Origin: Cytobacillus oceanisediminis
GTDB lineage: Bacteria; Bacillota; Bacilli; Bacillales; Cytobacillaceae
DNA: 48,905 bases
Direction of reading: 5' to 3'
Assembly (NCBI RefSeq): GCF_004366035.1
Contig: NZ_SOEE01000018.1
Location: 1 to 48,905 of the forward strand
Shown here: positions 41,616 to 48,905 of the stretch, piece after piece
Layout of the letters: each line of letters starts with the position of its first letter
Numbering within the stretch: position 1 is the first letter of the stretch
Translations under genes and position numbers: made by a program
Notes under the pieces: generated by a model
What the model saw: the letters and a program-made list of their open reading frames with translations, nothing else
What the model was told of the DNA's origin: nothing
The model's database searches: none

Positions 41616-41888
41616 TTGGTTGAAAAGTTATTTTATGTCCTGATTGCATTAGCATTATTTATTATTAGTGGATGTTCTAATGAAGGAGAAGCAACCACAG
41701 TAACAATTGATAGTATTGATGCCGAGGAAGTTTTAACATTGGATTCTGCTGCTGATATTTTTCAGTATGAAGGAGTTATCTACAAAACTAATATAGATTG
41801 GGTTGAGGAATTGTCTTTAACAAAAGATGTTCAAATCGGTGAAATAAAAACAAAAAATGATGCAAATACAGATTTTAAGGATGATTAA
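41616..41888 (+). CDS. Short lipoprotein, probably C-terminally truncated
   Basis: The 90-residue product has a lipoprotein signal (LFYVLIALALFIISGC, Cys about 20) and then DAEEVLTLDSAADIFQYEGVIYKTNIDWVEEL and VQIGEIKTKNDANTDFKDD. It resembles small Bacillus lipoproteins in which the GEIxTK...F segment is followed by a further conserved block. Here the frame ends just there, directly before the DUF402 gene. A deletion that fused the two is likely. AAAGGGGG precedes the TTG start. Confidence 0.65.
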   Translation: MVEKLFYVLIALALFIISGCSNEGEATTVTIDSIDAEEVLTLDSAADIFQYEGVIYKTNIDWVEELSLTKDVQIGEIKTKNDANTDFKDD

Positions 41889-41889
41889 A

Positions 41890-42399
41890 TTGAGTAATGT
41901 TGTAAAAATTAAAGCTCTTAAATTCTCTAATATTCTTCACTATGAATGGGAAGGTGAATTGTTTCATCACACCTCTGATTATTTACTTGTACTATGCAAA
42001 CCAGGCCGTAAGTTAATTCACCATACCAAAAATAATATTTTTACTATTGATAACACCTCATTAGAGTATTTTCCCTTGAAAGAATGGTTCACAGCTGCAA
42101 TGGAAGTTGAAGACGGAAAAGTTGTTTCTACTTATTGCAATGTAGCAAAACCTACCATATTTAATAACAAAGAAATACGTTTTGTTGATTTAGATTTATA
42201 TTTTATTCAGGAGAAGAATAATCAATGGACAGTAGTTGATGAGGAAGAATTTGAATTAAATAGTACTAAATATGGGTATCAAAAAGAATTAAAGGTGGAG
42301 GCAGTAAAAGCACTAGAAAGGTTAAAGGAAGAAGTGGGACAGGGGAATTTCCCTTTCAACGATCAAATTGCATCTCTACTTAAAAACCAAATTTCTTAG
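41890..42399 (+). CDS. DUF402 domain protein
   Basis: This protein of about 169 residues (TTG 41890, AAGGA ten bases upstream) has the DUF402 core: LEYFPLKEWFTAAMEVEDGKVVSTYCNVAKPTIFNNKEIRFVDLDLYFIQEKNNQWTVVDEEEFELN. The acidic VDLDLYF and EEEFE positions are metal-binding in the nucleotide phosphatase family. It is a second, diverged DUF402 gene in this window (the first is at 12197). An upstream ATG at 41881 sits on the AAGG site. It begins one base after the lipoprotein stop. Confidence 0.8.
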   Translation: MSNVVKIKALKFSNILHYEWEGELFHHTSDYLLVLCKPGRKLIHHTKNNIFTIDNTSLEYFPLKEWFTAAMEVEDGKVVSTYCNVAKPTIFNNKEIRFVDLDLYFIQEKNNQWTVVDEEEFELNSTKYGYQKELKVEAVKALERLKEEVGQGNFPFNDQIASLLKNQIS

Positions 42400-42410
42400 A
42401 CACAGAGAAT

Positions 42411-42487
42411 TAAGTGCATTTTAAACAATGAGTTGCTTCGGCATCTATTTTTCTTATTGAACAAACGGGGCAGGTTTGTTGAAGAAG
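42411..42487 (+). repeat. Dispersed intergenic repeat, copy E
   Basis: TAAGTGCATTTTAAACAATG, AGTTGCTTCGGCATC, TTTTTCTTATTGAACAAACG and GGGCAGGTTTGTTGAAGAAG match the family. It follows the DUF402 gene. Confidence 0.8.
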
Positions 42488-42707
42488 GTTGATAAAATAA
42501 ATAATTTAAAAATAAACATTTTTAGGGGGATTTACTCTTGTACAGGACTCAAGTAATTGTTTACTTCAGCTTATATAAAGATGATCTTCCAATAGGAGAC
42601 ATAACGGATAAGCCCCCCTGAATTTTGATAAAGGCGATTTAATCCTGAATCATAGATTGATATCAAAATAGTTAATATTAGGAAGAAAGGAATATCCAAT
42701 TCCTCTC

Positions 42708-43691
42708 TTAGGTCCCCCTAATCACCAGCTCCCCTTTATAGGCTTTTCTTGCAGTGAGAAATTCTTTACCCCCAAGTCTGTCTAGTAAACAGGTAACCAA
42801 ATCGTTGACCATCAATTCAGTCTGATTTTGAATGCTAGAAAGTGCAGGGAAAGTTGTCAGGCAAATTGGGTGGTTATCAAAACCAATAATGGAACATTCT
42901 TTTGGAACAGAAACACCATGTTTTTTAGCAGACGAAAGTAAGCCTGCAGCTAAAAAGTCACTTCCTGCAAGAATTCCATCATGTTTGCAATGACCTGAAA
43001 AAATTTCATCACCCAGGAGTATACCTTCTTCAATCATAGAGTACCCACTTATTTTTTGCTGAATAGTACATGCTTTATTTAAATCAAGATGAGCTTGTTT
43101 AAACCCTTCCCATCTTTGTCGCTGAAGTGGCGTTCTTTCTTCATCCGCACAAAATAATAGTTGGTTGCGTCCTTCTTTCAGTAGGTATTGGGTAGACGAA
43201 TAGACTGCATCCCTTTCATCAAGTGAAAAGACATCTAAATGTTTTGTTTGAAGTGGTTCGTTGCAAATAAGCACTATCTTATCTCTAGCTTTCTGTTTAA
43301 TCTCCTCCTCACCTAATAAAGTATGGGTGATAATTACCGCGTCCAGCTCATTTTCAGTTAACTTCTCATAAATCTCATATTCCTCATCAATAGAATAAAA
43401 CGTTTGGAAAATCACTATCTTATATCCAACTTTTCTGCATTTTGCTGCAATCATGCCAACAAGCGGGCTAAAATAAGGGTGATCAAGGACCGGGATAGTC
43501 ACACCAATAGTTTTTGTTGATTGTGTTCTAAGGTGTACGCCTCGTGCATTTCGAACAAAAGACAACTTTTCTATTGCTTCCATTACTCTTGTTCGGCTGT
43601 CTTCTGAAACATGAGGATGATTATTGAGAACGCGTGATACCGTGGACTTAGAAACGCCACTAAGTCGAGCTATATCTATAATAGTAGCCAT
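42708..43691 (-). CDS. LacI/GalR-family transcriptional repressor
   Basis: The 327-residue protein has an N-terminal LacI helix-turn-helix (TIIDIARLSGVSKSTVSRVLNNHPHVSEDSRTRV) and hinge helix, then a periplasmic-binding-protein-like sensor domain (TIGVTIPVLDHPYFSPLVGMI, GILAGSDFLAAGLLSSAKKHGVSVP, IIGFDNHPICLTTFPALSSI). It is divergent from a HAD phosphatase gene. A GGGAACGTTCCC palindrome sits between them, the type of site LacI proteins bind, so it probably represses itself and the phosphatase. The ligand is probably a sugar or sugar phosphate. Confidence 0.94.
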   Translation of the reverse strand: MATIIDIARLSGVSKSTVSRVLNNHPHVSEDSRTRVMEAIEKLSFVRNARGVHLRTQSTKTIGVTIPVLDHPYFSPLVGMIAAKCRKVGYKIVIFQTFYSIDEEYEIYEKLTENELDAVIITHTLLGEEEIKQKARDKIVLICNEPLQTKHLDVFSLDERDAVYSSTQYLLKEGRNQLLFCADEERTPLQRQRWEGFKQAHLDLNKACTIQQKISGYSMIEEGILLGDEIFSGHCKHDGILAGSDFLAAGLLSSAKKHGVSVPKECSIIGFDNHPICLTTFPALSSIQNQTELMVNDLVTCLLDRLGGKEFLTARKAYKGELVIRGT

Positions 43692-43718
43692 TTATTTTAC
43701 CTCTAAAAAGATTGACCT

Positions 43719-43730
43719 GGGAACGTTCCC
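43719..43730. promoter_or_regulatory. LacI-type operator
   Basis: GGGAACGTTCCC is a perfect 12-base palindrome with the central CG typical of LacI/GalR operators. It lies directly after TTGACC (43712-43717), a candidate -35 for the HAD gene, in the 82-base divergent gap. Confidence 0.8.
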
Positions 43731-43773
43731 TGCCTGTACCCTAAAAATAACATAGAACAGGGGGGCATTAAAC

Positions 43774-44601
43774 GTGACATTTAAAGTGTACCATTCTAAC
43801 GGAAATCCTGACTACTTAATGCTATTTGATTTTGATGAAACATACTATCCGCATGAGCTAAAAGGTTGGCAGTTAGAAGATTTATATGAGCTTGAGGAGT
43901 ATCTTGAAAGGATTCTTCATAAGAAAAATATCAGAATTGGTTGGGTAACAGGCAGTAGTTTGGCTGATATTCATAATAAAATGAGAGCAGCCCGGATGAA
44001 CTACCTTCCGCATTTTATTGCATCAAACCTAGGAACGGAGTTATGGGAGATCAATCCAAAAGGAGAATTTTATCAAAATCAAGAATGGAGGAAAAGAATC
44101 AAAAGGTCAGGATTCAGCCATAGAGTAGTTGAAGATTTTATTAATGATTTAAGACTGATATATGGGATACAGTTACAAAAACAAACACAATTTGGTCAGC
44201 AATCCTTTAAAATGAATTATTATTATTTTATAGAAGATAGTGCGAGGGTTAAGTACGACCTTGATACCATAAAACAATTAGCACGCAATAGTGGAATAAA
44301 CTTCAATATTAACCGTTGTAACTCTCTAGCTGGAGATCCGATAAATGCCTTTGACGTAGATTTTATTCCACAAAATACAGGTAAGCGGGCAGTAGTTTAT
44401 TTTGTAATGAAACAGTATAGGATCTCTGTTGAGAATACATTTGCCTTTGGAGATAGTGGGAATGATGTAGAAATGCTTAAAGCGGTAAAGCATGGGTATT
44501 TATTGAAGAATGCTACAGAAGAAGCAAAACAACTGCATGACACGATAACGGCAGATCCTTATGCCAAAGGTATCCAAAACGTTTGTAGGATTTACTTTTA
44601 A
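43774..44601 (+). CDS. HAD-IIB family sugar-phosphatase-like hydrolase
   Basis: The protein has 275 residues. LFDFDETYY holds the nucleophile pair Asp19/Asp21, WVTGSSLADIHNKM is motif II, and FAFGDSGNDVEMLKAVKHGYLLKNA is motif IV with the Mg-binding aspartates. The C2B cap between them suggests sucrose-phosphate-phosphatase or Cof-type substrates. GTG is the start, with GGGGG about eight bases upstream. It is divergent from the LacI gene and shares its operator, so it may dephosphorylate the sugar sensed by that repressor. Confidence 0.9.
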   Translation: MTFKVYHSNGNPDYLMLFDFDETYYPHELKGWQLEDLYELEEYLERILHKKNIRIGWVTGSSLADIHNKMRAARMNYLPHFIASNLGTELWEINPKGEFYQNQEWRKRIKRSGFSHRVVEDFINDLRLIYGIQLQKQTQFGQQSFKMNYYYFIEDSARVKYDLDTIKQLARNSGINFNINRCNSLAGDPINAFDVDFIPQNTGKRAVVYFVMKQYRISVENTFAFGDSGNDVEMLKAVKHGYLLKNATEEAKQLHDTITADPYAKGIQNVCRIYF

Positions 44602-44710
44602 TTTTAAATTTACTCAATTTCTACCATTATTTATTAGGGGATATAAAATGACCTAGATTTATTAATGTTCAGGATATGATGAATGACATCTAGCATTCAG
44701 GGAGATAGAT

Positions 44711-44770
44711 TACAGAACCAGACGGCATTTGTTCTTATACAACAAACGGGGCAGGCTTATTTAATAAGAG
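44711..44770 (+). repeat. Dispersed intergenic repeat, copy F (3' half)
   Basis: ACAGAACCAGACGGCATTTG, TTCTTATACAACAAACGGGG and CAGGCTTATTTAATAAGAG match the right half of the family. Confidence 0.7.
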
Positions 44771-44855
44771 TCTATGCTGTAATATCACATTAGACATAAA
44801 ATGTGCAGTAAGAATGGTTGGGGAAAATAGTAATAAAAATAGCTAGGGAAATTAC

Positions 44856-45335
44856 CTAGCTATTGGAAAAGTTGTTATTTTTTAGGGATATTTTTTCAAT
44901 AACCTTTTGAAACCCAAAGTTAAGTAATGCATCTGCAAAGATTAGCAGAAAGAAATTAATGGATTTCACCTTAATTTGAAAAACATTAAGCTTTTTGAAT
45001 AAGGCTATTATTGGGAAAGCATATATTAAATCTGCAACTAAATTGATTAAAGCGTATAAAAGAAATTTCCCTTTCGATAAATAAAAAAACCATATTGTCA
45101 AAACTATGTAGGGTCCAAATAAAAGTAAGAATGCTGTATGTGTCTGATTTTTTTGCCCCCCTTTTACTGTCCATAACTTATGCGTGGTAAAATAAAAAAT
45201 TTCACACATTACGGTCAAAGAAGAAAATAGGCAAACGGGTAGGTATTTAACAAACAATTCCTTCTTATTAGGAAGAAAAATAACAGATAGCCAAGAAATT
45301 AAAAACAAGGAAACTCTAATCCAAACCTGCAACAT
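44856..45335 (-). CDS. Four-helix membrane protein of unknown function
   Basis: The 159-residue protein has four predicted membrane helices: VSLFLISWLSVIFL, YLPVCLFSSLTVMCEIFYF, LLFGPYIVLTIWFFYL and LYALINLVADLIYAFPIIALF. Its C-terminus (FADALLNFGFQKVIEKISLK) is amphipathic. I recall similar uncharacterised proteins in Bacillus but cannot name the family. The ribosome binding site (AAAGGGATG) is close to the ATG. It lies alone between repeats. Confidence 0.7.
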   Translation of the reverse strand: MLQVWIRVSLFLISWLSVIFLPNKKELFVKYLPVCLFSSLTVMCEIFYFTTHKLWTVKGGQKNQTHTAFLLLFGPYIVLTIWFFYLSKGKFLLYALINLVADLIYAFPIIALFKKLNVFQIKVKSINFFLLIFADALLNFGFQKVIEKISLKNNNFSNS

Positions 45336-45410
45336 TTTATCATCCCTTTAGCTTTTTAAATAGTCTGTTTAAAAACGGAAATTATTATTCTAAAGGTACA
45401 TTTATAAAAA

Positions 45411-45520
45411 GATGCACTACCGGAAAAGGCGGTTATTCAACATAAGGGTGCTGATATTCAAGATCTGCTGCCGAATCAGTTTGCTTTTTCTTATTCTACA
45501 AAAGGGACATGTTAGTGAAA
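45411..45520 (+). repeat. Dispersed intergenic repeat, copy G (full)
   Basis: GATGCACTACCGGAAAAGGC, ATTCAACATAAGGGTGCTGA, TATTCAAGATCTGCTGCC, TTTGCTTTTTCTTATTCTAC and AAAAGGGACATGTTAGTGAA show both arms of the family. Confidence 0.8.
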
Positions 45521-45591
45521 CAAAAAAATGATAAAATTCATCTTATATGTGGTATTTGACATATACTGTGAAAAAAATAGGCTTTAAAAGG

Positions 45592-45618
45592 AAAAAAGCG
45601 CCTAACAAGAGGCGCTTT
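45592..45618 (-). terminator. Terminator of the DUF3231 gene
   Basis: On the reverse strand AAAGCGCCT pairs with AGGCGCTTT around a six-base loop and runs into six T. Confidence 0.85.
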
Positions 45619-45623
45619 ATACA

Positions 45624-46169
45624 TTAGCAATCCTTAGATTCATTGTAGTGTAGAGGAGGGGGGATTAACCATCCTTTTTCTTTGTTAAGCTTTAACATTT
45701 TTATTCCGAATTGTGCCTTTGCCATATGAAACTGGCCATACATCATGGCAATATCTTCTCGAATACTTTGCCCCATTACTTGACTACATGTCACTAATCC
45801 AGCAGCTGTATCTTTTGAAATTGATGCGCTAATTTCTGGATCAGTAAATCTGGCTCCTACCGGGATACTTTCAAGATTTGCATTAGGGCGATCCGGGGGA
45901 GCAGGTGGTAATCCAATTCCATTTGCTTTTAATAAGTCTTGCAATTGATTGTTCTCGTTTTTTAAACCTTGTATCGCTTCTTCAATGAGTTTTTTTAAGT
46001 CCTGATCACCAGTATGATTAAAAAAAGACTGATATCCTGCAATCATGCCGTTATTTGTTAAAAGATGAGTCCAAGTCGAAACTACCTCACCATAATGCAT
46101 GGGCTCATCATGAGGGTTACCACTTAATATTCCCATAACTACACTCCTTATCATTTTTTGAATATTCAT
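45624..46169 (-). CDS. DUF3231 family protein
   Basis: This 181-residue protein matches DUF3231, a ferritin-like/coat-F-like helical family common in Bacillus: MHYGEVVSTWTHLLTNNGMIAGYQSFFNHTGDQDLKKLIEEAIQ, the proline-rich IGLPPAPPDRP linker, then FTDPEISASISKD and a C-terminal MYGQFHMAKAQFGIKMLKLNKEKGWLIPPPLH. The function is unknown, and a spore or stress association is likely from the family's distribution. AAAGGAGT precedes the ATG. Confidence 0.88.
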   Translation of the reverse strand: MNIQKMIRSVVMGILSGNPHDEPMHYGEVVSTWTHLLTNNGMIAGYQSFFNHTGDQDLKKLIEEAIQGLKNENNQLQDLLKANGIGLPPAPPDRPNANLESIPVGARFTDPEISASISKDTAAGLVTCSQVMGQSIREDIAMMYGQFHMAKAQFGIKMLKLNKEKGWLIPPPLHYNESKDC

Positions 46170-46302
46170 ATGTTACTCCTTTTAAGTAAAAATAGAGTAT
46201 AAGGATATTATGTATTTGAACTCAGGATAATATTCTCTTTAATGGTATTTTTATGTAAACCAAGGAAAATGGTTTTTATTGCACAATTCGAACAGGTTAT
46301 TA

Positions 46303-46386
46303 AAGGGATGCTTACTTAAAGAACTAGCTGCCATCTTAGGCGGCTTTTTTTCTTACCTAACTAACGGGCAGGTTAGTTGAATAACA
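46303..46386 (+). repeat. Dispersed intergenic repeat, copy H
   Basis: AAGGGATGCTTACTTAAAGA, AGCTGCCATCTTAGGCGGCT, TTTTTTCTTACCTAACTAAC and GGGCAGGTTAGTTGAATAAC. The hairpin CTGCC/GGCGG plus T run makes it a plausible terminator. Confidence 0.85.
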
Positions 46387-46512
46387 AATACTTGATTAAG
46401 CTAGCTAATAACCCAACAAAATCGTCATTTTCATATATAAATTCTTTTTCAAAAGGTTGAACGACATAAATTGTAGAATTACTATAACGACCATTTTGTT
46501 AGGAGGAAAACT

Positions 46513-47265
46513 ATGCAGGACTTATCGGGAAAGGTGATACTTATCACAGGAGCAAGTTCAGGGATTGGGCTTGCCACAGCCGAGTTAGTGGCATCTAGAG
46601 GAGCAAAAGTAATTATTAATTTTCATTCAAACGAGAAGGGTGCTATGAAGGCTGTCCAACGTATTCAAGAACAAGGTGGAGAAGCTATTGCAATTCAAGC
46701 TGATGTGATGAAAAAAGAAGAAGTGAACTCAATGGTTGAGCAAGCCCTTTTTTCATTTGGCACGATTAATGTGTTGGTTAATAATGCTGGCGGCGGCATC
46801 TATCAAAGCACATTTATGGATATTAGTGAAGAACTATGGGAAAAAACGTTTAGATTAAATGTAAATAGTGTTCTTTTATGCTCGCAAGCCGTACTAAGAC
46901 ATATGATTCCGAAGAAAAACGGAAAAATTATCAATGTATCTTCGGCGGCTGCTCGTATTGGAGGTGCAGGAGAAAGTATTCACTACGCATCGACTAAAGG
47001 AGCAGTAAATACAATGACGATTGGTATGTCTAGAGAGCTTGTCGATTATGGAATTATTGTAAATGGAGTGGCACCAGGAATGGTAGAAACCCCTTTTCAT
47101 GAGAAATTTGCTCCAAACGATCATCGTCTTGAGCGTATGGCTTCATCTGTACCTATTAAACGGGCGGCAACACCAATGGAAATAGCAGAGGTAATTGCTT
47201 TCCTTTCTTCCGATGCTTCAAATTATATCCTCGGAGAAATAATAAATGTTAGTGGTGGAAGATAA
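46513..47265 (+). CDS. Short-chain dehydrogenase/reductase (FabG-like)
   Basis: The 250-residue classical SDR has the cofactor motif TGASSGIG (about 12-19), NNAGGG (about 89-94), the catalytic Ser in NVSSAAARIGG, YASTK (Tyr/Lys about 157-161) and the C-terminal PMEIAEVIAFLSSDASNYILGEIINVSGGR. It has the length and features of 3-oxoacyl-ACP reductase-like enzymes, but the substrate is not assigned. TAGGAGGAAAAC precedes the ATG. It is the last gene before the second IS110 copy, 48 bases downstream. Confidence 0.94.
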   Translation: MQDLSGKVILITGASSGIGLATAELVASRGAKVIINFHSNEKGAMKAVQRIQEQGGEAIAIQADVMKKEEVNSMVEQALFSFGTINVLVNNAGGGIYQSTFMDISEELWEKTFRLNVNSVLLCSQAVLRHMIPKKNGKIINVSSAAARIGGAGESIHYASTKGAVNTMTIGMSRELVDYGIIVNGVAPGMVETPFHEKFAPNDHRLERMASSVPIKRAATPMEIAEVIAFLSSDASNYILGEIINVSGGR

Positions 47266-47295
47266 TTAAAAAGGGCTTTAGCCACTAACTTTCTT

Positions 47296-47313
47296 CTTTC
47301 ACTAACGGGTGCA
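47296..47313 (+). repeat. Dispersed repeat, copy I, interrupted by IS110 copy 2
   Basis: TTTCACTAACGGGTGCA is the left arm of the repeat. The right arm resumes after the element as AATTTAAGAT (48896-48905). Removing the IS restores GGGTGCATTAATTTAAGAT, almost identical to copy D (41488 onward). Confidence 0.8.
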
Positions 47314-47329
47314 TTCGTATTATTGAGTT

Positions 47330-47358
47330 AACCAGTTTTTACTGGTTGCTCTTTTTTT
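47330..47358 (+). terminator. Left-end hairpin plus T run of IS110 copy 2
   Basis: Same AACCAGT/ACTGGTT hairpin as copy 1, with seven T instead of eight. Confidence 0.6.
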
Positions 47359-47372
47359 ATAGGACCTATTAT

Positions 47373-47522
47373 TTCAGTAGCCAGGGTAGAACGTACGGGT
47401 GCGTGGGAGTTAGATCTCGTCAACTAAACTGTTCGCCCCCTACTTGTAGAATGATGTTTGAGGCTGGTTGGGACAAATGATCTCGTATAACAAGCGAAGC
47501 TATGGAACTACAGGAAGGTATA
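47373..47522 (+). ncRNA. Candidate IS110 bridge RNA, copy 2
   Basis: The sequence is identical to copy 1 across the whole structured region. Target guides lie at 47395-47404 and 47420-47427, and donor guides at 47463-47469 and 47494-47498. The left target guide ACGGGTGC is exactly the sequence left of this insertion (47305-47312), direct evidence that this RNA fits this site. Confidence 0.82.
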
Positions 47523-47560
47523 GGGGTTACTGGCGAGTACAACAAAGGGAGAGATAATTA

Positions 47561-48763
47561 TTGAATCCAGTTGTTGGCCTGGATGTGGCCAAAGGGGAAA
47601 GTGAAGCTCAGGCATTTCTAGATAAAGACAAGCCATTTGGAAAGAGCTTCAAGATAAAACATATCACTGAGGATTTAGATACTTTCATCTCTTTTTTGAA
47701 AGAGATAGAAAGAAAGACTGGTGTTAGACCAGCAGTAATTCTTGAATCTACAGGGCATTACCATACACCGATTATTCAATGTCTGGAGGAAAGTCAATAT
47801 CTATATATTTTGGTAAATCCCATCATTTCTCATCAGGCTAAGAAAACCAGTCTAAGAAAGGTAAAGACGGATGCGTTTGATGCATATCAACTTTGTATTC
47901 TGTATTACAAGGAAGAATTTGAGCCTTATAAGAAAAGAGGCTTAAGGCTGCTAAACCTAAGAACATTGTCAAGGCAATACGAAGCCGTTACGAACCTTTA
48001 CATTCAGGCAAAACTTCAATTCCACACAATTCTTGATCAGGTATTTCCGGAATATAGGGGAGTATTTGGAGATTTATTTTCAAGAGTCTCTCTTCAGGTT
48101 TTAAAGGAGTTTCCTACTTCTGAAGATGTTCTGAGGATTGGTGAAGCAAAGATACTGGAGCGAATTGTGGAAATGCGTATAAAACGGTCTGCGGGTTGGG
48201 CCAGGGAGAGGGCAGCTAAATTAATAGATTCGGCTAAGCGAAATCCTTTCCAACAAGGTGTGTATCAAAGTCAGTTGTTCAGTTTGGATATGTATATCAC
48301 TATGCTTCTTCAGTACCAAGAACACCTATCCAGTATAGAGGCAGAGATAGATGTCCTGGCAGAAGAAATTGAAGAATGTAAGATAATCCAGTCAATTCCC
48401 GGAATAGGAGGAAAAATCGCGGCAACGATCATTTCCGAAATCGGAGAAATTGACCGGTTTAATCACCCTAAAAAACTTGTGGCTTACGCAGGGATAGATC
48501 CAAGTGTCCATTCATCAGGTAAGTTCACAGCTACTATAAATCATATTACTAAACGAGGTTCAAGCCGATTACGGCACGCTTTGTATATGGCCGTTTTATG
48601 CGGTATAAGAAGCTCGAGGAACAAGAAGCTAAAAGAGTATTATGATCGGAAACGAAATGAAGGAAAGCCTTCAAAAGTAGCAATGATAGCTTGTGTAAAC
48701 AAGCTTTTACACTGGATTTACGCAATGTTAAAAAGGAATGAACAGTTCCTGGATTTTGCTTAA
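47561..48763 (+). CDS. IS110-family transposase (bridge-RNA-guided recombinase), copy 2
   Basis: 400 residues, same domains as copy 1 (DEDD domain and Transposase_20 domain with the serine region). It carries DQVFPEY, MRIKRSAGWARERA at the positions that differ from copy 1. TTG start with the same AAAGGGAGAG site. It appears intact. Confidence 0.95.
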   Translation: MNPVVGLDVAKGESEAQAFLDKDKPFGKSFKIKHITEDLDTFISFLKEIERKTGVRPAVILESTGHYHTPIIQCLEESQYLYILVNPIISHQAKKTSLRKVKTDAFDAYQLCILYYKEEFEPYKKRGLRLLNLRTLSRQYEAVTNLYIQAKLQFHTILDQVFPEYRGVFGDLFSRVSLQVLKEFPTSEDVLRIGEAKILERIVEMRIKRSAGWARERAAKLIDSAKRNPFQQGVYQSQLFSLDMYITMLLQYQEHLSSIEAEIDVLAEEIEECKIIQSIPGIGGKIAATIISEIGEIDRFNHPKKLVAYAGIDPSVHSSGKFTATINHITKRGSSRLRHALYMAVLCGIRSSRNKKLKEYYDRKRNEGKPSKVAMIACVNKLLHWIYAMLKRNEQFLDFA

Positions 48764-48874
48764 TCCACAGAAAACAGCAACTTAAGAAAAACCTTCCAAA
48801 AAGTATTTGGAGGGTTATTTGGCTTGCTTTCAAAAGTATAACACGGTGGATTAGATATTTTTAATAAGAAGTTC

Positions 48875-48880
48875 TTGACT
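48875..48880 (+). promoter_or_regulatory. Outward -35 element at the right end of IS110 copy 2
   Basis: TTGACT, 13 bases before the TT core, would pair with TATTAT of the left end at 17-base spacing in a circular intermediate. Confidence 0.6.
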
Positions 48881-48905
48881 CCTATTAGCTGGTTTAATTT
48901 AAGAT

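Larger units (their letters stand above)
47314..48895 (+). mobile_element. IS110-family insertion sequence, copy 2
   Basis: The element has the same structure and orientation as copy 1, with identity from TTCGTATTATTG to CTGGTTTA. The empty site can be rebuilt from repeat copy D, which fixes the ends to a TT core (47314-47315 and 48894-48895). There are no terminal inverted repeats and no target duplication beyond the core. Confidence 0.93.

Noticed and set aside
36791..47313. Possible CRISPR array from the repeated CGGGGCAGGTTAGTTGAA motif
   Set aside because: Copies are more than 500 bases apart with genes between them, and no cas genes are present.

Overview
The window is AT-rich, densely coded Gram-positive DNA. 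It has strong AGGAGG-type ribosome binding sites, frequent GTG/TTG starts and strong intrinsic terminators. The gene set (HelD, PaiA/PaiB, a KtrB-type potassium channel subunit, TrmL/CspR, a SAM-I riboswitch, DUF3231) points to a Bacillaceae chromosome, probably a Bacillus or Cytobacillus relative. No tRNA, rRNA or CRISPR array was seen.

The window is bracketed by two almost identical IS110-family elements in the same orientation (1-1582 and 47314-48895). Each has a 5' non-coding region that folds into a bridge-RNA-like structure with a target-binding loop (TBL) and a donor-binding loop (DBL). The guides can be read directly. The left target guide contains ACGGGTGC, which is also the flank of copy 2. 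The left donor guide contains GCTGGTT, which is the element's own right end. Joining the two ends through a TT core would create TTGACT-17-TATTAT, a sigma-A type promoter. The target of copy 2 is a dispersed intergenic repeat of about 60-110 bp, present in about eight other copies between 36.8 and 46.4 kb.

Region by region: 1.9-5.2 kb holds an alpha/beta hydrolase, a cytochrome P450 and a PadR regulator. 5.3-8.2 kb looks like a metal or metalloid cluster: an ACR3/BASS permease, a CueP-type copper lipoprotein with an in-frame TGA in place of its first conserved cysteine, and a CzcO-like flavoprotein behind an ArsR/SmtB-type operator. 8.3-12.7 kb carries a Nudix hydrolase, an MHS-family transporter, a methyltransferase, a GNAT acetyltransferase and a DUF402 protein. 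13.4-17.4 kb is a helD plus DHA2 drug-efflux pair. 17.4-23.1 kb has a degenerate dihydroorotate-dehydrogenase barrel fused to a duplicated membrane domain, a marR-paiA-paiB operon, a hydrolase, a small membrane protein and trmL. 23.7-25.6 kb has a hydrolase, a chloramphenicol acetyltransferase with a translational attenuator, and a dead VOC gene. 25.7-31.2 kb has two ABC exporter operons, one with PadR and DUF1048, flanking a GDSL hydrolase. 31.3-33.5 kb is a SAM-riboswitch operon (flavin monooxygenase plus ATP-grasp ligase). 33.9-36.6 kb is a two-component system.

From 36.7 to 47.3 kb the DNA is more accessory: the dispersed repeats, gene fragments, KtrB with a coupled small membrane protein, DUF421, DUF1697, a short lipoprotein next to a second DUF402 gene, a LacI/HAD divergent pair, a DUF3231 protein and an SDR.

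The best candidates for something new are the IS110 bridge RNA aimed at a host repeat family, the possible UGA-recoded CueP, and the DHODH-like/membrane fusion. All function calls come from reading translations and motifs by eye. No database search was run.
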